Positions 1 through 9,725 of a DNA stretch of 64,000 nt are shown piece after piece. The notes beneath the pieces are model-generated. The model searched no databases, was not told where the DNA came from, and saw nothing but the letters and a program-made list of their open reading frames with translations. The position numbers were made by a program, and so were the translations under genes. Source of the DNA: Caulobacteraceae bacterium (GTDB taxonomy: Bacteria > Pseudomonadota > Alphaproteobacteria > Caulobacterales > Caulobacteraceae); assembly GCA_025352085.1 (NCBI GenBank), contig JANXUA010000029.1, forward strand, positions 55,887 through 119,886, written 5' to 3'. Position 1 is the first letter of the stretch; each line of letters opens with the position of its first letter.

Positions 1-11
1 GGTAGCCGCCC

Positions 12-2051
12 ATGCCCATAGCCAAGGTCAACGGCGTGGACGTCGAGTTCGAGAACGGCATGACCGTGCTGCAAGTCGCCGAACTCGCGGGCGAGGAGAT
101 TCCGCGCTTCTGCTACCATGAACGGCTGTCGATCGCCGGCAATTGCCGGATGTGTCTGGTGGAAGTGAAGCCGGGGCCGCCCAAACCGCAGGCGTCGTGC
201 GCCCTGCCGGCGGCCGAGGGCCAGGAGATCATCACCAACTCGCCGATGGTCAAGAAGGCCCGCGAAGGCGTGATGGAATTCTTGCTGATCAACCATCCGC
301 TCGATTGCCCGATCTGCGACCAGGGCGGCGAGTGCGATCTACAGGACCAGTCGATCGGCTATGGGCGCGACGCCACGCGCTATGACGAAAACAAGCGCGC
401 CGTCGAAGAAAAATACATGGGTCCGCTTATCAAGACGGTCATGACCCGCTGCATCCAGTGCACCCGCTGCGTACGCTTTATCACCGAGGTGGCCGGGGTA
501 TCGGAAATCGGCCTGATTTCGCGCGGCGAGGATGTGGAGATCACCACCTATCTTGACTCCGCGGTGATGAGCGAACTGTCGGCTAATGTGATCGACCTGT
601 GCCCCGTCGGCGCGCTGACCTCCAAACCCTACGCCTTCAACGCCCGGCCATGGGAGCTGACCAAGACCGAGAGCGTCGATGTCATGGATGCGCTCGGAAG
701 CGCCATCCGCATCGACGCGCGCGGCCCGGCGGTGCTGCGCGTGTTGCCGCGCACCAACGACGCGGTCAACGAGGAGTGGATCAGCGACAAGACCCGTTAC
801 GCTTGTGATGGCCTCTCTCGTCAACGCCTGGACAGGCCGATGATCCGGGTCAAGGGCAAGCTGCAACCGGCGAGTTGGTCGGAGGCCTTTGCATTGGTCG
901 CGGCGCGGATCATGGCGGCCAAGCTGGAAAGGATCGGCGCCATCGCCGGCGATCTGCAGGACGCCGAATCGATGAAGGCGACGCTGGATCTGTTCCGATC
1001 GCTGGGCGTGGCCAACCTAGATTGTCGCCAGGACGGGGTGAAGCTGGGCGCCGGACCGCGCGAATCCTGGCTGTTCAACTCGACCCTCGCCGGGATCGAC
1101 GAGGCGGACGCCTTGATGATTATCGGCGCCAATCCGAGGCTAGAAGCGCCGGTGCTCAATGCGCGCATCCGCCGGCGCTGGCTATCGGGCAAGCTTCTGG
1201 TGGGCGTGATCGGAGAACGGGCCGATCTTGGCTATGACTATAACTATTTGGGCGCGGGACCCGACGCGATCGGCCAATTTGTCAAACAAGGCGCGATTTC
1301 AAAGCAGAAGCCGGCTTTCCTGATTGGACAAGGCGCGCTCGGTCGGGACGACGGCGCTGCGGTGCTGAAACTCATCGGCGAGGCGGCCAAGGCGCTGGGC
1401 GTCGTGCGTGAGGGTTGGAACGGCTGGAACGTGCTGCATACGGCCGCGGCGCGGGTCGGCGGGCTGGATATGGGCTTCATCCCCGGCCAAGACGGTCTGT
1501 GCGCCCGCGACATGACCGCCAAGGGCGCCCTGGACGTCCTCTTCCTGTTGGGGGTCGACGAGCTCGATCTGGGTAAGACCGACGCCTTCGTGGTCTATCT
1601 GGGTACGCACGGCGACGCCGGCGCCCACCGCGCCGACGTGATCCTGCCGGGCGCCGACTATACCGAGAAGCCAGGTCTCTACGTGAACACGGAAGGCCGG
1701 GTGCAGCGTGGCGAGCGGGCGGTGTTCCCCAAGGGCGAGGCCAAGGAAGACTGGACCATTCTGCGCGCCCTGTCGGAACATCTGGGCGCGAAGCTGCCCT
1801 ATGACACGCTGGATCAACTGCGTGGCAAGCTGTTCGCCGATCATCCGACCTTCGGCCAGATCGATTTTGCGCCAGGCTCGATCCCGGCGGCGCTGGATCT
1901 CGCCAAGCTCGGCGCCAAGGGCAAGGTCGGCGACGCGCCGTTCGCGAGCCCGATCAAGGCCTTCCATCTCACCAATCCCATCGCGCGGGCCAGCGTGACC
2001 ATGGCCGAGTGCGCCGCCCTCACGGCGGGCCTGAAACACGCGGCGGAGTAG
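12..2051 (+). CDS. nuoG: NADH-quinone oxidoreductase subunit G
   Basis: This is the large iron-sulfur subunit of the peripheral arm of respiratory complex I. It passes electrons from the NADH module toward quinone on the cytoplasmic side. The 679-residue product starts with a 2Fe-2S ferredoxin domain (Cys34, Cys45, Cys48, Cys63). A His-Cys3 cluster motif follows (His95, Cys99, Cys102, Cys108), then a 4Fe-4S set (Cys147, Cys150, Cys153, Cys197). A long molybdopterin-oxidoreductase-like domain fills the rest and is structural in this family. It is the first complete gene of the window. nuoH starts 6 bases after its stop, so it is inside a polycistronic nuo operon whose earlier genes lie to the left. 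The length is normal for the family. Confidence 0.97.
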   Translation: MPIAKVNGVDVEFENGMTVLQVAELAGEEIPRFCYHERLSIAGNCRMCLVEVKPGPPKPQASCALPAAEGQEIITNSPMVKKAREGVMEFLLINHPLDCPICDQGGECDLQDQSIGYGRDATRYDENKRAVEEKYMGPLIKTVMTRCIQCTRCVRFITEVAGVSEIGLISRGEDVEITTYLDSAVMSELSANVIDLCPVGALTSKPYAFNARPWELTKTESVDVMDALGSAIRIDARGPAVLRVLPRTNDAVNEEWISDKTRYACDGLSRQRLDRPMIRVKGKLQPASWSEAFALVAARIMAAKLERIGAIAGDLQDAESMKATLDLFRSLGVANLDCRQDGVKLGAGPRESWLFNSTLAGIDEADALMIIGANPRLEAPVLNARIRRRWLSGKLLVGVIGERADLGYDYNYLGAGPDAIGQFVKQGAISKQKPAFLIGQGALGRDDGAAVLKLIGEAAKALGVVREGWNGWNVLHTAAARVGGLDMGFIPGQDGLCARDMTAKGALDVLFLLGVDELDLGKTDAFVVYLGTHGDAGAHRADVILPGADYTEKPGLYVNTEGRVQRGERAVFPKGEAKEDWTILRALSEHLGAKLPYDTLDQLRGKLFADHPTFGQIDFAPGSIPAALDLAKLGAKGKVGDAPFASPIKAFHLTNPIARASVTMAECAALTAGLKHAAE

Positions 2052-2056
2052 GGGGC

Positions 2057-3139
2057 ATGAATGAATTTTGGGCGTGGTTAGTCGCATTCTTCACGAGTTG
2101 GCCGGTCGTCACCGTGTTGCAAATCCTCGCTGTTCTAATCTGGCTCCTCTTGTCCGAGGCCTTCTTCCTGCTGGCTGACCGCAAGATCTGGGCCGGGGTG
2201 CAGATGCGCAAGGGCCCCAACGTGGTCGGCCCGTTCGGCCTGCTGCAGTCATTCGCCGACCTCATCAAATTCGTGCTCAAGGAAATTGTCGTCCCGTCAG
2301 GGTCGGACAAGTTCGTGTTTTTGCTGGCGCCGGTGATCAGCTTCACCCTGGCCTTCGGCGCCTGGGCGGTAATCCCGCTCGCGCCTGGCTGGGTGGTGTC
2401 CAACATCAATGTCGGCGTGCTCTATCTTTTCGCCATCTCGTCGCTCGGCGTCTACGGCATCATCATGGGCGGCTGGGCGTCGAATTCGAAATACCCCTTT
2501 CTCGGCAGCCTGCGTTCGGCGGCGCAGATGGTCAGCTACGAGGTCTCGATCGGGTTCGTGATCGTCACCGTGATCCTCTTGTCCGGGTCGCTCAATCTGC
2601 AGACCATCGTCGCAAAACAGGCCGGCGGGTTCTGGAACTGGAATATTCTGGGCGGCGGCGGGTGGAAGAACCTGCCGGCGGCCTTGGTGATGATCCCGAT
2701 GTCGGTGGTGTTTTTCATCTCGTCTTTGGCCGAAACCAATCGCCCGCCGTTCGATCTGCCGGACGCGGAGTCCGAACTCGTCGCCGGCTATCAGGTGGAA
2801 TACTCCTCCACCCCGTTCCTCCTCTTCATGATCGCCGAGCTGTGCAGCATCCTTTTGATGTGCGCCATGATCAGCGTTCTCTTCTTTGGCGGCTGGCAGG
2901 CGCCGTTCCCGACACCATTCACCGCCGCATGGGCGCCGACCTGGGTCAGTTTGTTTGGCTTCTTCTGGCTCTGGATCAAGATCATTTTCTTCTTCTTCCT
3001 GTTCGCCATGGTGAAGGCCATCGTCCCGCGCTACCGCTATGATCAGCTCATGCGCCTCGGCTGGAAGGTATTCTTGCCGCTGTCGATCGCCTCGGTGGTG
3101 CTGATCGGGGCCTGGCGCGTGTTCGGGCCGGGGGCGTGA
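2057..3139 (+). CDS. nuoH: NADH-quinone oxidoreductase subunit H
   Basis: This is the membrane subunit of complex I that forms much of the quinone-binding pocket at the junction of the two arms. The 360-residue product is almost entirely hydrophobic with about eight to nine membrane spans. It carries the family signatures [11 protein letters not shown] near the N-terminus and [20 protein letters not shown] in the middle, the latter being the acidic quinone-site loop. The ORF track opens at 2009 inside nuoG. I prefer the ATG at 2057, six bases after the nuoG stop, because it gives the usual short N-terminus and follows the purine-rich GAGTAGGGGG. Confidence 0.96.
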   Translation: MNEFWAWLVAFFTSWPVVTVLQILAVLIWLLLSEAFFLLADRKIWAGVQMRKGPNVVGPFGLLQSFADLIKFVLKEIVVPSGSDKFVFLLAPVISFTLAFGAWAVIPLAPGWVVSNINVGVLYLFAISSLGVYGIIMGGWASNSKYPFLGSLRSAAQMVSYEVSIGFVIVTVILLSGSLNLQTIVAKQAGGFWNWNILGGGGWKNLPAALVMIPMSVVFFISSLAETNRPPFDLPDAESELVAGYQVEYSSTPFLLFMIAELCSILLMCAMISVLFFGGWQAPFPTPFTAAWAPTWVSLFGFFWLWIKIIFFFFLFAMVKAIVPRYRYDQLMRLGWKVFLPLSIASVVLIGAWRVFGPGA

Positions 3140-3169
3140 CTCCGATTTGCCAGGTGAGGTAGGGCGACC

Positions 3170-3661
3170 ATGTTCCAGCGCATCAGACAAGCCATCAGGG
3201 GCGCGGCCCTCATGGATTTCATCGGGGCCTTTGGCCTGGGCATGAAATACATGATCCGGCCCAAGGCGACCGTGCTTTATCCCAATGAGCGCGGCCCGCA
3301 ATCGCCCAGATTCCGGGGCGAGCACGCTCTGCGCCGCTATCCCAACGGCGAAGAGCGCTGCATCGCCTGCAAACTGTGTGAGGCGATCTGCCCGGCTCAG
3401 GCCATCACCATTGAAGCGGAACCCCGAGACGACGGCTCGCGGCGCACCACCCGCTATGACATCGACATGGTCAAATGTATCTATTGCGGCCTGTGCCAGG
3501 AGGCCTGCCCGGTGGACGCCATCGTCGAGGGCCCCAACACCGAGTTCGCGGTCGAAACCCGCGAGGAACTCTATTACGACAAGGCCCGCCTGCTGGATAA
3601 CGGCGATCGGTGGGAGCGCCAGATCGCCAGGAATTTGGAACTCGACGCGCCCTATCGCTAG
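3170..3661 (+). CDS. nuoI: NADH-quinone oxidoreductase subunit I
   Basis: This is the ferredoxin-like subunit that holds clusters N6a and N6b and relays electrons through the peripheral arm to the terminal cluster. The 163-residue product has two classical 4Fe-4S motifs, [12 protein letters not shown] (Cys64, 67, 70, 74) and [12 protein letters not shown] (Cys103, 106, 109, 113). An N-terminal amphipathic stretch anchors it to the membrane arm. It starts 30 bases after nuoH with a GAGGTAGGG ribosome-binding region. Length and motif spacing are standard. Confidence 0.97.
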   Translation: MFQRIRQAIRGAALMDFIGAFGLGMKYMIRPKATVLYPNERGPQSPRFRGEHALRRYPNGEERCIACKLCEAICPAQAITIEAEPRDDGSRRTTRYDIDMVKCIYCGLCQEACPVDAIVEGPNTEFAVETREELYYDKARLLDNGDRWERQIARNLELDAPYR

Positions 3662-3739
3662 GCGCGTTTCATACGCTAGAACACGGGCGCGATTCCGAGG
3701 CGACCCGCCTAAACGAACGACGGAGAGCTGACGAACCCC

Positions 3740-4357
3740 ATGGTGCTGCAGGCCATCGCCTTTTACCTGCTCGCGGCGACTACCTTGGTTGCCGGCGTGG
3801 CCGTGATTTCCGCGCGAAATCCGGTGCACTCGGTGCTGTTCCTGATCACCGCCTTCTTTTCCGCCGCCGGCCTGTTCGTGCTCCTGGGCGCCGAGTTCCT
3901 GGCGATGATCCTGATGGTGGTCTACGTCGGCGCCGTCGCGGTCCTCTTCCTGTTTGTGGTGATGATGCTGGACGTCGATTTCGTCGCCCTGCGCCAGGGG
4001 TTCGCGCGCTATTTGCCGATCGGGGCGCTAGTGGCGGGGTTACTCACTATCGAGATGATTTTCGTGGTTTGGACAGTCGCCCACTCCGGCGCGGCGTCGA
4101 AATCCACCGGTCCGGCCACGCCCATGCCAAACGTCACCAATGTCGAGGCGATCGGCCGGGTGCTCTACACCGACTATGTGTATTTCTTCCAGGCCGCCGG
4201 CCTGGTGCTGCTGGTCGCCATGATCGGCGCCATCGTGCTGACCCTCAAGCATCGCGAGGGCGTGCGCCGCCAGGATATCGCCGCCCAGGTCGCCCGCACC
4301 CCCGCCGCCGGCATGCGTATGGTGTCGATCAAGTCCGGCGAGGGGATCGACGAATGA
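3740..4357 (+). CDS. nuoJ: NADH-quinone oxidoreductase subunit J
   Basis: This membrane-arm subunit of complex I (ND6 type) contributes to proton-channel coupling next to NuoH and NuoK. The 205-residue product shows five predicted membrane segments, starting with a long N-terminal helix. It includes the conserved [19 protein letters not shown] region of the third helix. A 78-base gap separates it from nuoI. Its stop overlaps the nuoK start (ATGA), which suggests coupled translation of two proteins that pack together. The C-terminal tail after the last helix is hydrophilic, as in other alphaproteobacteria. Confidence 0.95.
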   Translation: MVLQAIAFYLLAATTLVAGVAVISARNPVHSVLFLITAFFSAAGLFVLLGAEFLAMILMVVYVGAVAVLFLFVVMMLDVDFVALRQGFARYLPIGALVAGLLTIEMIFVVWTVAHSGAASKSTGPATPMPNVTNVEAIGRVLYTDYVYFFQAAGLVLLVAMIGAIVLTLKHREGVRRQDIAAQVARTPAAGMRMVSIKSGEGIDE

Positions 4358-4662
4358 TCATCGGTCTCTTTCACTATCTGGCGGTCGCAGCCGCGCTGTT
4401 CACCATCGGGGTGCTGGGCATTTTCGTGAACCGCAAGAATGTGATCGTCATCCTGATGTCGATCGAGCTGATCCTGCTGGGGGTGACCATCAATCTGGTG
4501 GCGTTCTCGACCTTCCTGCATGACGTGGTGGGCCAGATATACGCCCTGTTCGTGCTGACCGTCGCCGCCGCCGAGGCCGCCGTGGGACTCGCCATTCTGG
4601 TCACCTTCCATCGCGTGCGCGGCAATATCGCCGTCGACGACGCATCGGTCATGAAAGGGTAG
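4354..4662 (+). CDS. nuoK: NADH-quinone oxidoreductase subunit K
   Basis: This is the small ND4L-type membrane subunit of complex I. The 102-residue product has three membrane helices. Two conserved membrane-buried glutamates used in proton translocation are visible, one in MSIELILLG and one in [11 protein letters not shown]. The ORF track gives a longer ORF from 3610 that reads through nuoJ in another frame. The true start is the ATG at 4354, overlapping the nuoJ stop by four bases. The next gene, nuoL, starts 14 bases downstream. Confidence 0.95.
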   Translation: MIIGLFHYLAVAAALFTIGVLGIFVNRKNVIVILMSIELILLGVTINLVAFSTFLHDVVGQIYALFVLTVAAAEAAVGLAILVTFHRVRGNIAVDDASVMKG

Positions 4663-4676
4663 GGGGCGCCTTTTCC

Positions 4677-6698
4677 ATGACACCCCAGCTCCTCGTCACC
4701 CTGCTCGTCTTCGCACCGTTTGCCGGCGCGTGCATCGTCGGCGCCTTGGGCAAGCGGATCGGCGATACACCGTCGATGGCCATCACCACCGGTCTTTTGT
4801 TTGTCGCCTGCGCCTTATCGTGGACCACCTTCATCGGTGTGGTGGGCGGCGGCATGCCGGCGCATTTCACCGCGACCGTTGCGCCATTCATCGACGTCGG
4901 GACCTTCAAATCGGCTTGGTCGGTGCGGATCGACACGCTTTCGGCGGTCATGCTGGTCGTGGTGACGACGGTTTCGGCCCTCGTTCACCTTTATAGCTGG
5001 GGCTATATGGCCGAGGACGAAGGCAAGCCGCGCTTCTTCGCCTATCTGTCTTTCTTCACCTTCGCCATGCTCGCCTTGGTCACCGCCACCGACTTCATGC
5101 AGCTGTTCTTCGGCTGGGAAGGCGTGGGCCTGGCCAGCTATCTCCTGATCGGCTTTTGGCATCACAAGGCCACCGCCAACGCCGCGGCGATCAAGGCGTT
5201 CGTGGTCAATCGGGTCGGCGACGTCGGCTTCGCGCTGGGCATCATGACTGTCTATTGGGCGTTCGGAACCATCCGCTTTGCCGAGATATTTCCGCAGGTG
5301 GCCGGCCACACCCATCTGGCGTGGAGCTTCGCGGGCCGGTCCTGGCCACTGGTCGATCTGGCCTGTGTGCTTCTCTTCATCGGCGCCATGGGCAAGTCAG
5401 CGCAGTTTTTCCTGCACACCTGGCTGCCCGACGCCATGGAAGGCCCGACGCCGGTGTCCGCCCTGATTCACGCCGCGACCATGGTGACGGCGGGGGTCTA
5501 TATGGTCTGCCTGCTCTCGCCGATGTTCGAATTCGCCCCCGTCGCGCGGCACGTCGTCACCATCATCGGCGCGGTGACGGCTCTCTTCGCCGCGACCGTC
5601 GGTCTCGCGCAGAACGACATCAAGCGGGTGATCGCCTATTCGACCTGTTCTCAACTGGGCTACATGTTCTTCGCCGCGGGCGTGGGCGCCTATCACGCGG
5701 CCATGTTCCACCTCTTTACGCACGCCTTCTTCAAGGCCCTGCTGTTCCTGTCGGCCGGATCGGTCATCGTCGGCATGCACCACGAGCAGGACATGCGCAA
5801 AATGGGCGCCCTGTGGAAGCTGATGCCGATCACCTACGGCGTGATGGTGATCGGCACCCTGGCGATCACCGGCGTAGGCATTCCGGGGATCGATCTGGGA
5901 TTTGCCGGCTTCTATTCCAAGGACGCCATCATCAACGCCGCCTTCCTGGCCGGCGGGAGCGACGGGATTTCCTATTTCGCCTTCGTCGTGGGCCTGCTCG
6001 CGGCGGGCCTCACCTCGTTCTATTCCTGGCGCCTGATCTTCATGACCTTTCACGGCCACGCCAAATGGGCCGATGACCGCCGCGCGCACGATGCGCATGC
6101 GGCCTACAATCACGGCCACGACGATCACGCTCATGGCCATACGCCGCACGAGAGCCCATGGGTGATGCTGGTTCCGCTGGCGGCTCTCGCCGTCGGCGCC
6201 GTCTTCGCCGGCGGCGTGTTCGCCGAACAGTTCATCGGCCCGGACAAGGCTCAGTTCTGGCGCGGCGCGATCACCAGCGCTCCGATCGCCACCGGAGCGG
6301 CGGCGGTTCTTCCGGCGTGGGAGGTGTGGGCGCCGCTGGCGGTGACGGCGCTGGGTCTATTCGGAGCCTGGTATGTCTATGTCCGCCACGAAGGCATGGG
6401 CGCGCGGATCGCGGCGCGGAAGGGACCGACCTGGGCGCTTCTCTATAACAAATGGTATTTCGACGAGATCTACGACGCGACCTTCGTGCGCGGCGCGGCG
6501 CGGCTTGGCGATCTTTTCTGGAAAGTCGGCGACCAGCGTATCATCGACGGCCTCGGTCCCGATGGCGTTTCGGCGGCGTCCTACGCCGTCGGCAAGGCGA
6601 CCGGCAAGGTTCAGACCGGTTATGTTTATCACTATGCGTTCGTAATGCTGCTGGGCGTCGCCGGCCTGCTGTCGTTCGCTCTGTGGGCGTTCCACTAG
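4677..6698 (+). CDS. nuoL: NADH-quinone oxidoreductase subunit L
   Basis: This is the most distal antiporter-like proton pump subunit of complex I (ND5 family), carrying the long lateral helix along the membrane arm. The 673-residue product has many membrane spans. It includes the conserved [16 protein letters not shown] and [21 protein letters not shown] signatures and a lysine/histidine-containing proton channel. A histidine-rich loop is inserted at about residues 471-491 (eight His in 21 residues), before the C-terminal helices. It is followed by nuoM after a single base. Confidence 0.97.
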   Translation: MTPQLLVTLLVFAPFAGACIVGALGKRIGDTPSMAITTGLLFVACALSWTTFIGVVGGGMPAHFTATVAPFIDVGTFKSAWSVRIDTLSAVMLVVVTTVSALVHLYSWGYMAEDEGKPRFFAYLSFFTFAMLALVTATDFMQLFFGWEGVGLASYLLIGFWHHKATANAAAIKAFVVNRVGDVGFALGIMTVYWAFGTIRFAEIFPQVAGHTHLAWSFAGRSWPLVDLACVLLFIGAMGKSAQFFLHTWLPDAMEGPTPVSALIHAATMVTAGVYMVCLLSPMFEFAPVARHVVTIIGAVTALFAATVGLAQNDIKRVIAYSTCSQLGYMFFAAGVGAYHAAMFHLFTHAFFKALLFLSAGSVIVGMHHEQDMRKMGALWKLMPITYGVMVIGTLAITGVGIPGIDLGFAGFYSKDAIINAAFLAGGSDGISYFAFVVGLLAAGLTSFYSWRLIFMTFHGHAKWADDRRAHDAHAAYNHGHDDHAHGHTPHESPWVMLVPLAALAVGAVFAGGVFAEQFIGPDKAQFWRGAITSAPIATGAAAVLPAWEVWAPLAVTALGLFGAWYVYVRHEGMGARIAARKGPTWALLYNKWYFDEIYDATFVRGAARLGDLFWKVGDQRIIDGLGPDGVSAASYAVGKATGKVQTGYVYHYAFVMLLGVAGLLSFALWAFH

Positions 6699-6699
6699 G

Positions 6700-8187
6700 A
6701 TGGCCGGTATTCTCTCGCTCACCAGCTTCGCGCCGCTGATCGGCGTGACGGCCATCCTGCTGTTGCGGATGTTCGCCAAGGCGGAGGACGCGGGCACGGT
6801 CACGGCGACCAAGTGGATCACGCTTCTGACGACCCTGGTGACGCTGGCCCTATCGACCCTGCTGGTCGCCAAATTCGATCCCAGCCAGGCTGGTTTCCAA
6901 TTTGTTGAGGACAAGCCCTGGTTCGCGGGCCTGCACTATCACATGGGCATTGACGGGATTTCGGTCCTCTTCGTGCTTTTGACGGCATTTCTCCTGCCGA
7001 TTTGCATCATCGCCTCCTGGAAATCGATCGAGACCCGCGTGGTCGAGTATATGATCGCCTTCCTGGTGCTCGAGAGCCTGGTGATCGGGGTGTTCTGCGC
7101 CCTCGATCTGCTGGTGTTCTACCTGTTCTTCGAGGCCCAACTGATCCCGATGTTCCTGATTATTGGCATCTGGGGCGGCAAGCGACGGGTCTACGCCGCG
7201 TTCAAATTTTTCCTCTACACCCTGCTGGGCTCGGTGCTGATGCTGGCGGCGATCCTGGCCATGATCGGCATCGCCCATACCTCGTCCATTCCCGAATTGA
7301 TGACCTACAAGTTCTCAGCCGGCGTGCAGACCTGGCTGTGGCTGGCCTTCTTTGCGTCGTTCGCGGTGAAGATGCCGATGTGGCCGGTGCACACCTGGCT
7401 GCCCGACGCCCACGTCGAGGCGCCCACCGCCGGTTCGGTGATCCTGGCCGGCATCCTCCTGAAGATGGGCGGCTACGGCTTCATGCGCTTTTCGCTGCCG
7501 ATGTTTCCGCACGCCAGCCTTCAGTTCACACCGCTGATCTTCGCCCTGTCGGTGATCGCCATCGTCTACACCTCGCTAGTTGCTTACCGGCAGACTGATA
7601 TGAAGAAGCTAATCGCCTATTCGTCGGTGGCGCACATGGGCTTTGTGACCATGGGCATATTCTCCGGCACCTTACAGGGCGAACAGGGGGCCTTGTTCCA
7701 GATGCTCAGCCACGGCCTGATCTCTGGCGCCCTCTTCCTGTGCGTCGGCGTGGTCTATGACCGCATGCACACCCGCGAGATTGCTTTCTACGGGGGGGTG
7801 GTGAAGCTGATGCCGATCTACGCGGCGGTGTTCATGCTGTTCACCATGGGCAATGTCGGCCTACCAGGCACCAGCGGCTTTGTCGGCGAGATACTCACCC
7901 TGACCGGAACCTATGGCGCGGCCACCTGGCCGGCGATTGTAGGCGCGACCGGCATGATCCTGTCGGCGGTCTACGCCCTGACCCTCTATCGCCGCATCGT
8001 GTTTGGCGAGATCACCAATCCAGCCCTGAGCGAGATCACCGATATCGACGGCCGCGAAATCCTGATCTTCGCGCCGCTGATCATTGGAACCCTGCTCTTG
8101 GGCCTACATCCGAGCGTGATGTTCGATATCACCAACGCCTCCAGCCAATATCTGGTTGACGCCTTCCAAGCGGCGACGGGCCGATGA
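6700..8187 (+). CDS. nuoM: NADH-quinone oxidoreductase subunit M
   Basis: This is an antiporter-like proton-pumping subunit of complex I (ND4 family). The 495-residue product has about 14 predicted membrane helices. The conserved glutamate sits in [16 protein letters not shown], and the channel signature [18 protein letters not shown] is present with a following lysine region ([15 protein letters not shown]). It starts one base after the nuoL stop and ends 10 bases before nuoN, so the three pump subunits are translated from one compact message. Confidence 0.97.
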   Translation: MAGILSLTSFAPLIGVTAILLLRMFAKAEDAGTVTATKWITLLTTLVTLALSTLLVAKFDPSQAGFQFVEDKPWFAGLHYHMGIDGISVLFVLLTAFLLPICIIASWKSIETRVVEYMIAFLVLESLVIGVFCALDLLVFYLFFEAQLIPMFLIIGIWGGKRRVYAAFKFFLYTLLGSVLMLAAILAMIGIAHTSSIPELMTYKFSAGVQTWLWLAFFASFAVKMPMWPVHTWLPDAHVEAPTAGSVILAGILLKMGGYGFMRFSLPMFPHASLQFTPLIFALSVIAIVYTSLVAYRQTDMKKLIAYSSVAHMGFVTMGIFSGTLQGEQGALFQMLSHGLISGALFLCVGVVYDRMHTREIAFYGGVVKLMPIYAAVFMLFTMGNVGLPGTSGFVGEILTLTGTYGAATWPAIVGATGMILSAVYALTLYRRIVFGEITNPALSEITDIDGREILIFAPLIIGTLLLGLHPSVMFDITNASSQYLVDAFQAATGR

Positions 8188-8197
8188 GAGACGTTCG

Positions 8198-9628
8198 ATG
8201 ACGGCCCCCACAGCCCAAATTCTTTCGCTTCCCGAACTGATCCTGGCCTTTTCCGCTGTGGCTCTGCTGATCTGGGGTGCGTTTCAGAAACGCCCGTCGA
8301 TCTTGCTGTCGGCCGCCGCCGTCGGCGCGTTGATAGCCGCCGCCATCGTCGCGGCGACTGGACCTTTGGGACGAGCCTTCGACGGCGGCTTGATTGTCGA
8401 CGCAGGCGCGGTCTTCTCCAAGGTGGTGATCTACCTTACCAGCGCCGTCGCCATTCCGCTCACCGATCAGTGGTTCAAGCGGCGCGGCGTGACGCGGTTT
8501 GAGTTTCCGGTTCTGGTCATCCTGGCCGCCCTAGGCATGGGCATGATGGTATCGGCCGGAGACCTGATCGCCCTCTACATCTCAATCGAACTGCAGTCGC
8601 TCGCCCTGTACGTTCTGGCCGCGTCACAGACCGACAATGAAAAATCCTCCGAAGCGGGCCTGAAATATTTCGTTCTGGGCGCGCTATCCTCAGGCATCCT
8701 CCTCTATGGCGCCTCGTTGATCTATGGCTTCGCCGGCTCGACCCGTTTCGATTTGATCGCTGCATCGATGACCAATGGTGCGGGCCCAGGCGCCCTGTTT
8801 GGCCTGGTGTTTTTGATCTGCGGCATCGCCTTCAAGGTTTCCGCCGCGCCGTTCCATATGTGGACGCCGGATGTTTACGAGGGCGCGCCGACGCCGATCG
8901 TCGGCTTCTTTGCCGGGGCGCCCAAGCTCGCGGCCATGGTGCTATTGGCCCGGGTTTTAACCGAAGCATTTGGTGGCGCGGTGGAGCAATGGCGGCAGGT
9001 GCTCGTCGCCATGGCTTTGATCTCGGTCGGCGTCGGCGCCTTTGCGGGCCTGGCGCAAAAGGATCTCAAACGCCTGTGGGCCTATTCGTCCATCGCCGGC
9101 ATCGGCTACGCCCTAACCGGCCTGGCGGCTGGCGGCGTGGCCGGGATTCAGTCGATGCTGATGTTCGTGGTGCTTTATGTCGTGGACGTGACCGGCTTTT
9201 TTGCCTGCCTCACGGCCCTGACCCGGGACGGCAAGCCGATGCAGACCTTCGATGATTTCGCCGGCCTCGCCCGCGAGCGCCCGGCTATGGCCATCGCCCT
9301 GACCTTTTTTGCCCTCTCGGCGCTTGGCCTGCCGCCGTTCAGCGGCCTGTGGGCGAAATATTATGTGTTCAAGGCCGCGCTGGGCGCGGGTCTGGCCCCC
9401 ATCGCCGTCGCCGCGCTGGTCGGCAGCGTGGTGGCCGCTTTCTACTATCTCAAACTGATCAAATTGATGTGGTTCGACCCATCGCCAGGACCGACCGACA
9501 CGCCGACCCGCGCGGCGAGCCTGGTGACCTACGCCGCGGCCTTTTTCGCCTTCCCGGGCGTGCTAGTCGCTTTGATCTATCTCGATCCTCTGGCGTATGC
9601 CGCCGCGATGGCCCTGACGGCGCGGTAG
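8198..9628 (+). CDS. nuoN: NADH-quinone oxidoreductase subunit N
   Basis: This is the third antiporter-like subunit of complex I (ND2 family), next to NuoK and NuoM in the membrane arm. The product from the ATG at 8198 is 476 residues. The ORF track starts upstream at 8156, inside nuoM. Visible family signatures include YISIELQSLALYVLA, FKVSAAPFHMWTPDVYEGAP and KDLKRLWAYSSIAGIGY. It closes the nuo operon. In most alphaproteobacteria birA follows; here ntrY follows after 97 bases, while birA is about 31 kb away behind ntrC. Confidence 0.97.
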   Translation: MTAPTAQILSLPELILAFSAVALLIWGAFQKRPSILLSAAAVGALIAAAIVAATGPLGRAFDGGLIVDAGAVFSKVVIYLTSAVAIPLTDQWFKRRGVTRFEFPVLVILAALGMGMMVSAGDLIALYISIELQSLALYVLAASQTDNEKSSEAGLKYFVLGALSSGILLYGASLIYGFAGSTRFDLIAASMTNGAGPGALFGLVFLICGIAFKVSAAPFHMWTPDVYEGAPTPIVGFFAGAPKLAAMVLLARVLTEAFGGAVEQWRQVLVAMALISVGVGAFAGLAQKDLKRLWAYSSIAGIGYALTGLAAGGVAGIQSMLMFVVLYVVDVTGFFACLTALTRDGKPMQTFDDFAGLARERPAMAIALTFFALSALGLPPFSGLWAKYYVFKAALGAGLAPIAVAALVGSVVAAFYYLKLIKLMWFDPSPGPTDTPTRAASLVTYAAAFFAFPGVLVALIYLDPLAYAAAMALTAR

Positions 9629-9632
9629 ACCC

Positions 9633-9654
9633 GGCGCCGGGCTATGGCGGCGCC
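9633..9654 (+). terminator. possible hairpin after nuoN
   Basis: Five bases after the nuoN stop there is an inverted repeat GGCGCC-N10-GGCGCC that could fold into a six-pair GC-rich stem. No T-run follows, so it is not a classical intrinsic terminator. It could protect the 3' end of the nuo message or help Rho-dependent ending. A second small repeat, AACTC-TGTT-GAGTT, lies at 9682-9695 before ntrY. The 97-base gap holds no gene. Confidence 0.3.
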
Positions 9655-9725
9655 TCGTCAGAAGTGCATCATTCCAGCCACAACTCTGTTGAGTTTAGGG
9701 CACACCTCAGGCTAAACAGGCCACT

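Noticed and set aside
2297-3829. Long minus-strand ORF of 510 codons opposite nuoH and nuoI
   Set aside because: It is a shadow of GC-rich codons, with His/Arg/Gly-rich low-complexity sequence and no family signature, while the plus-strand genes are certain.
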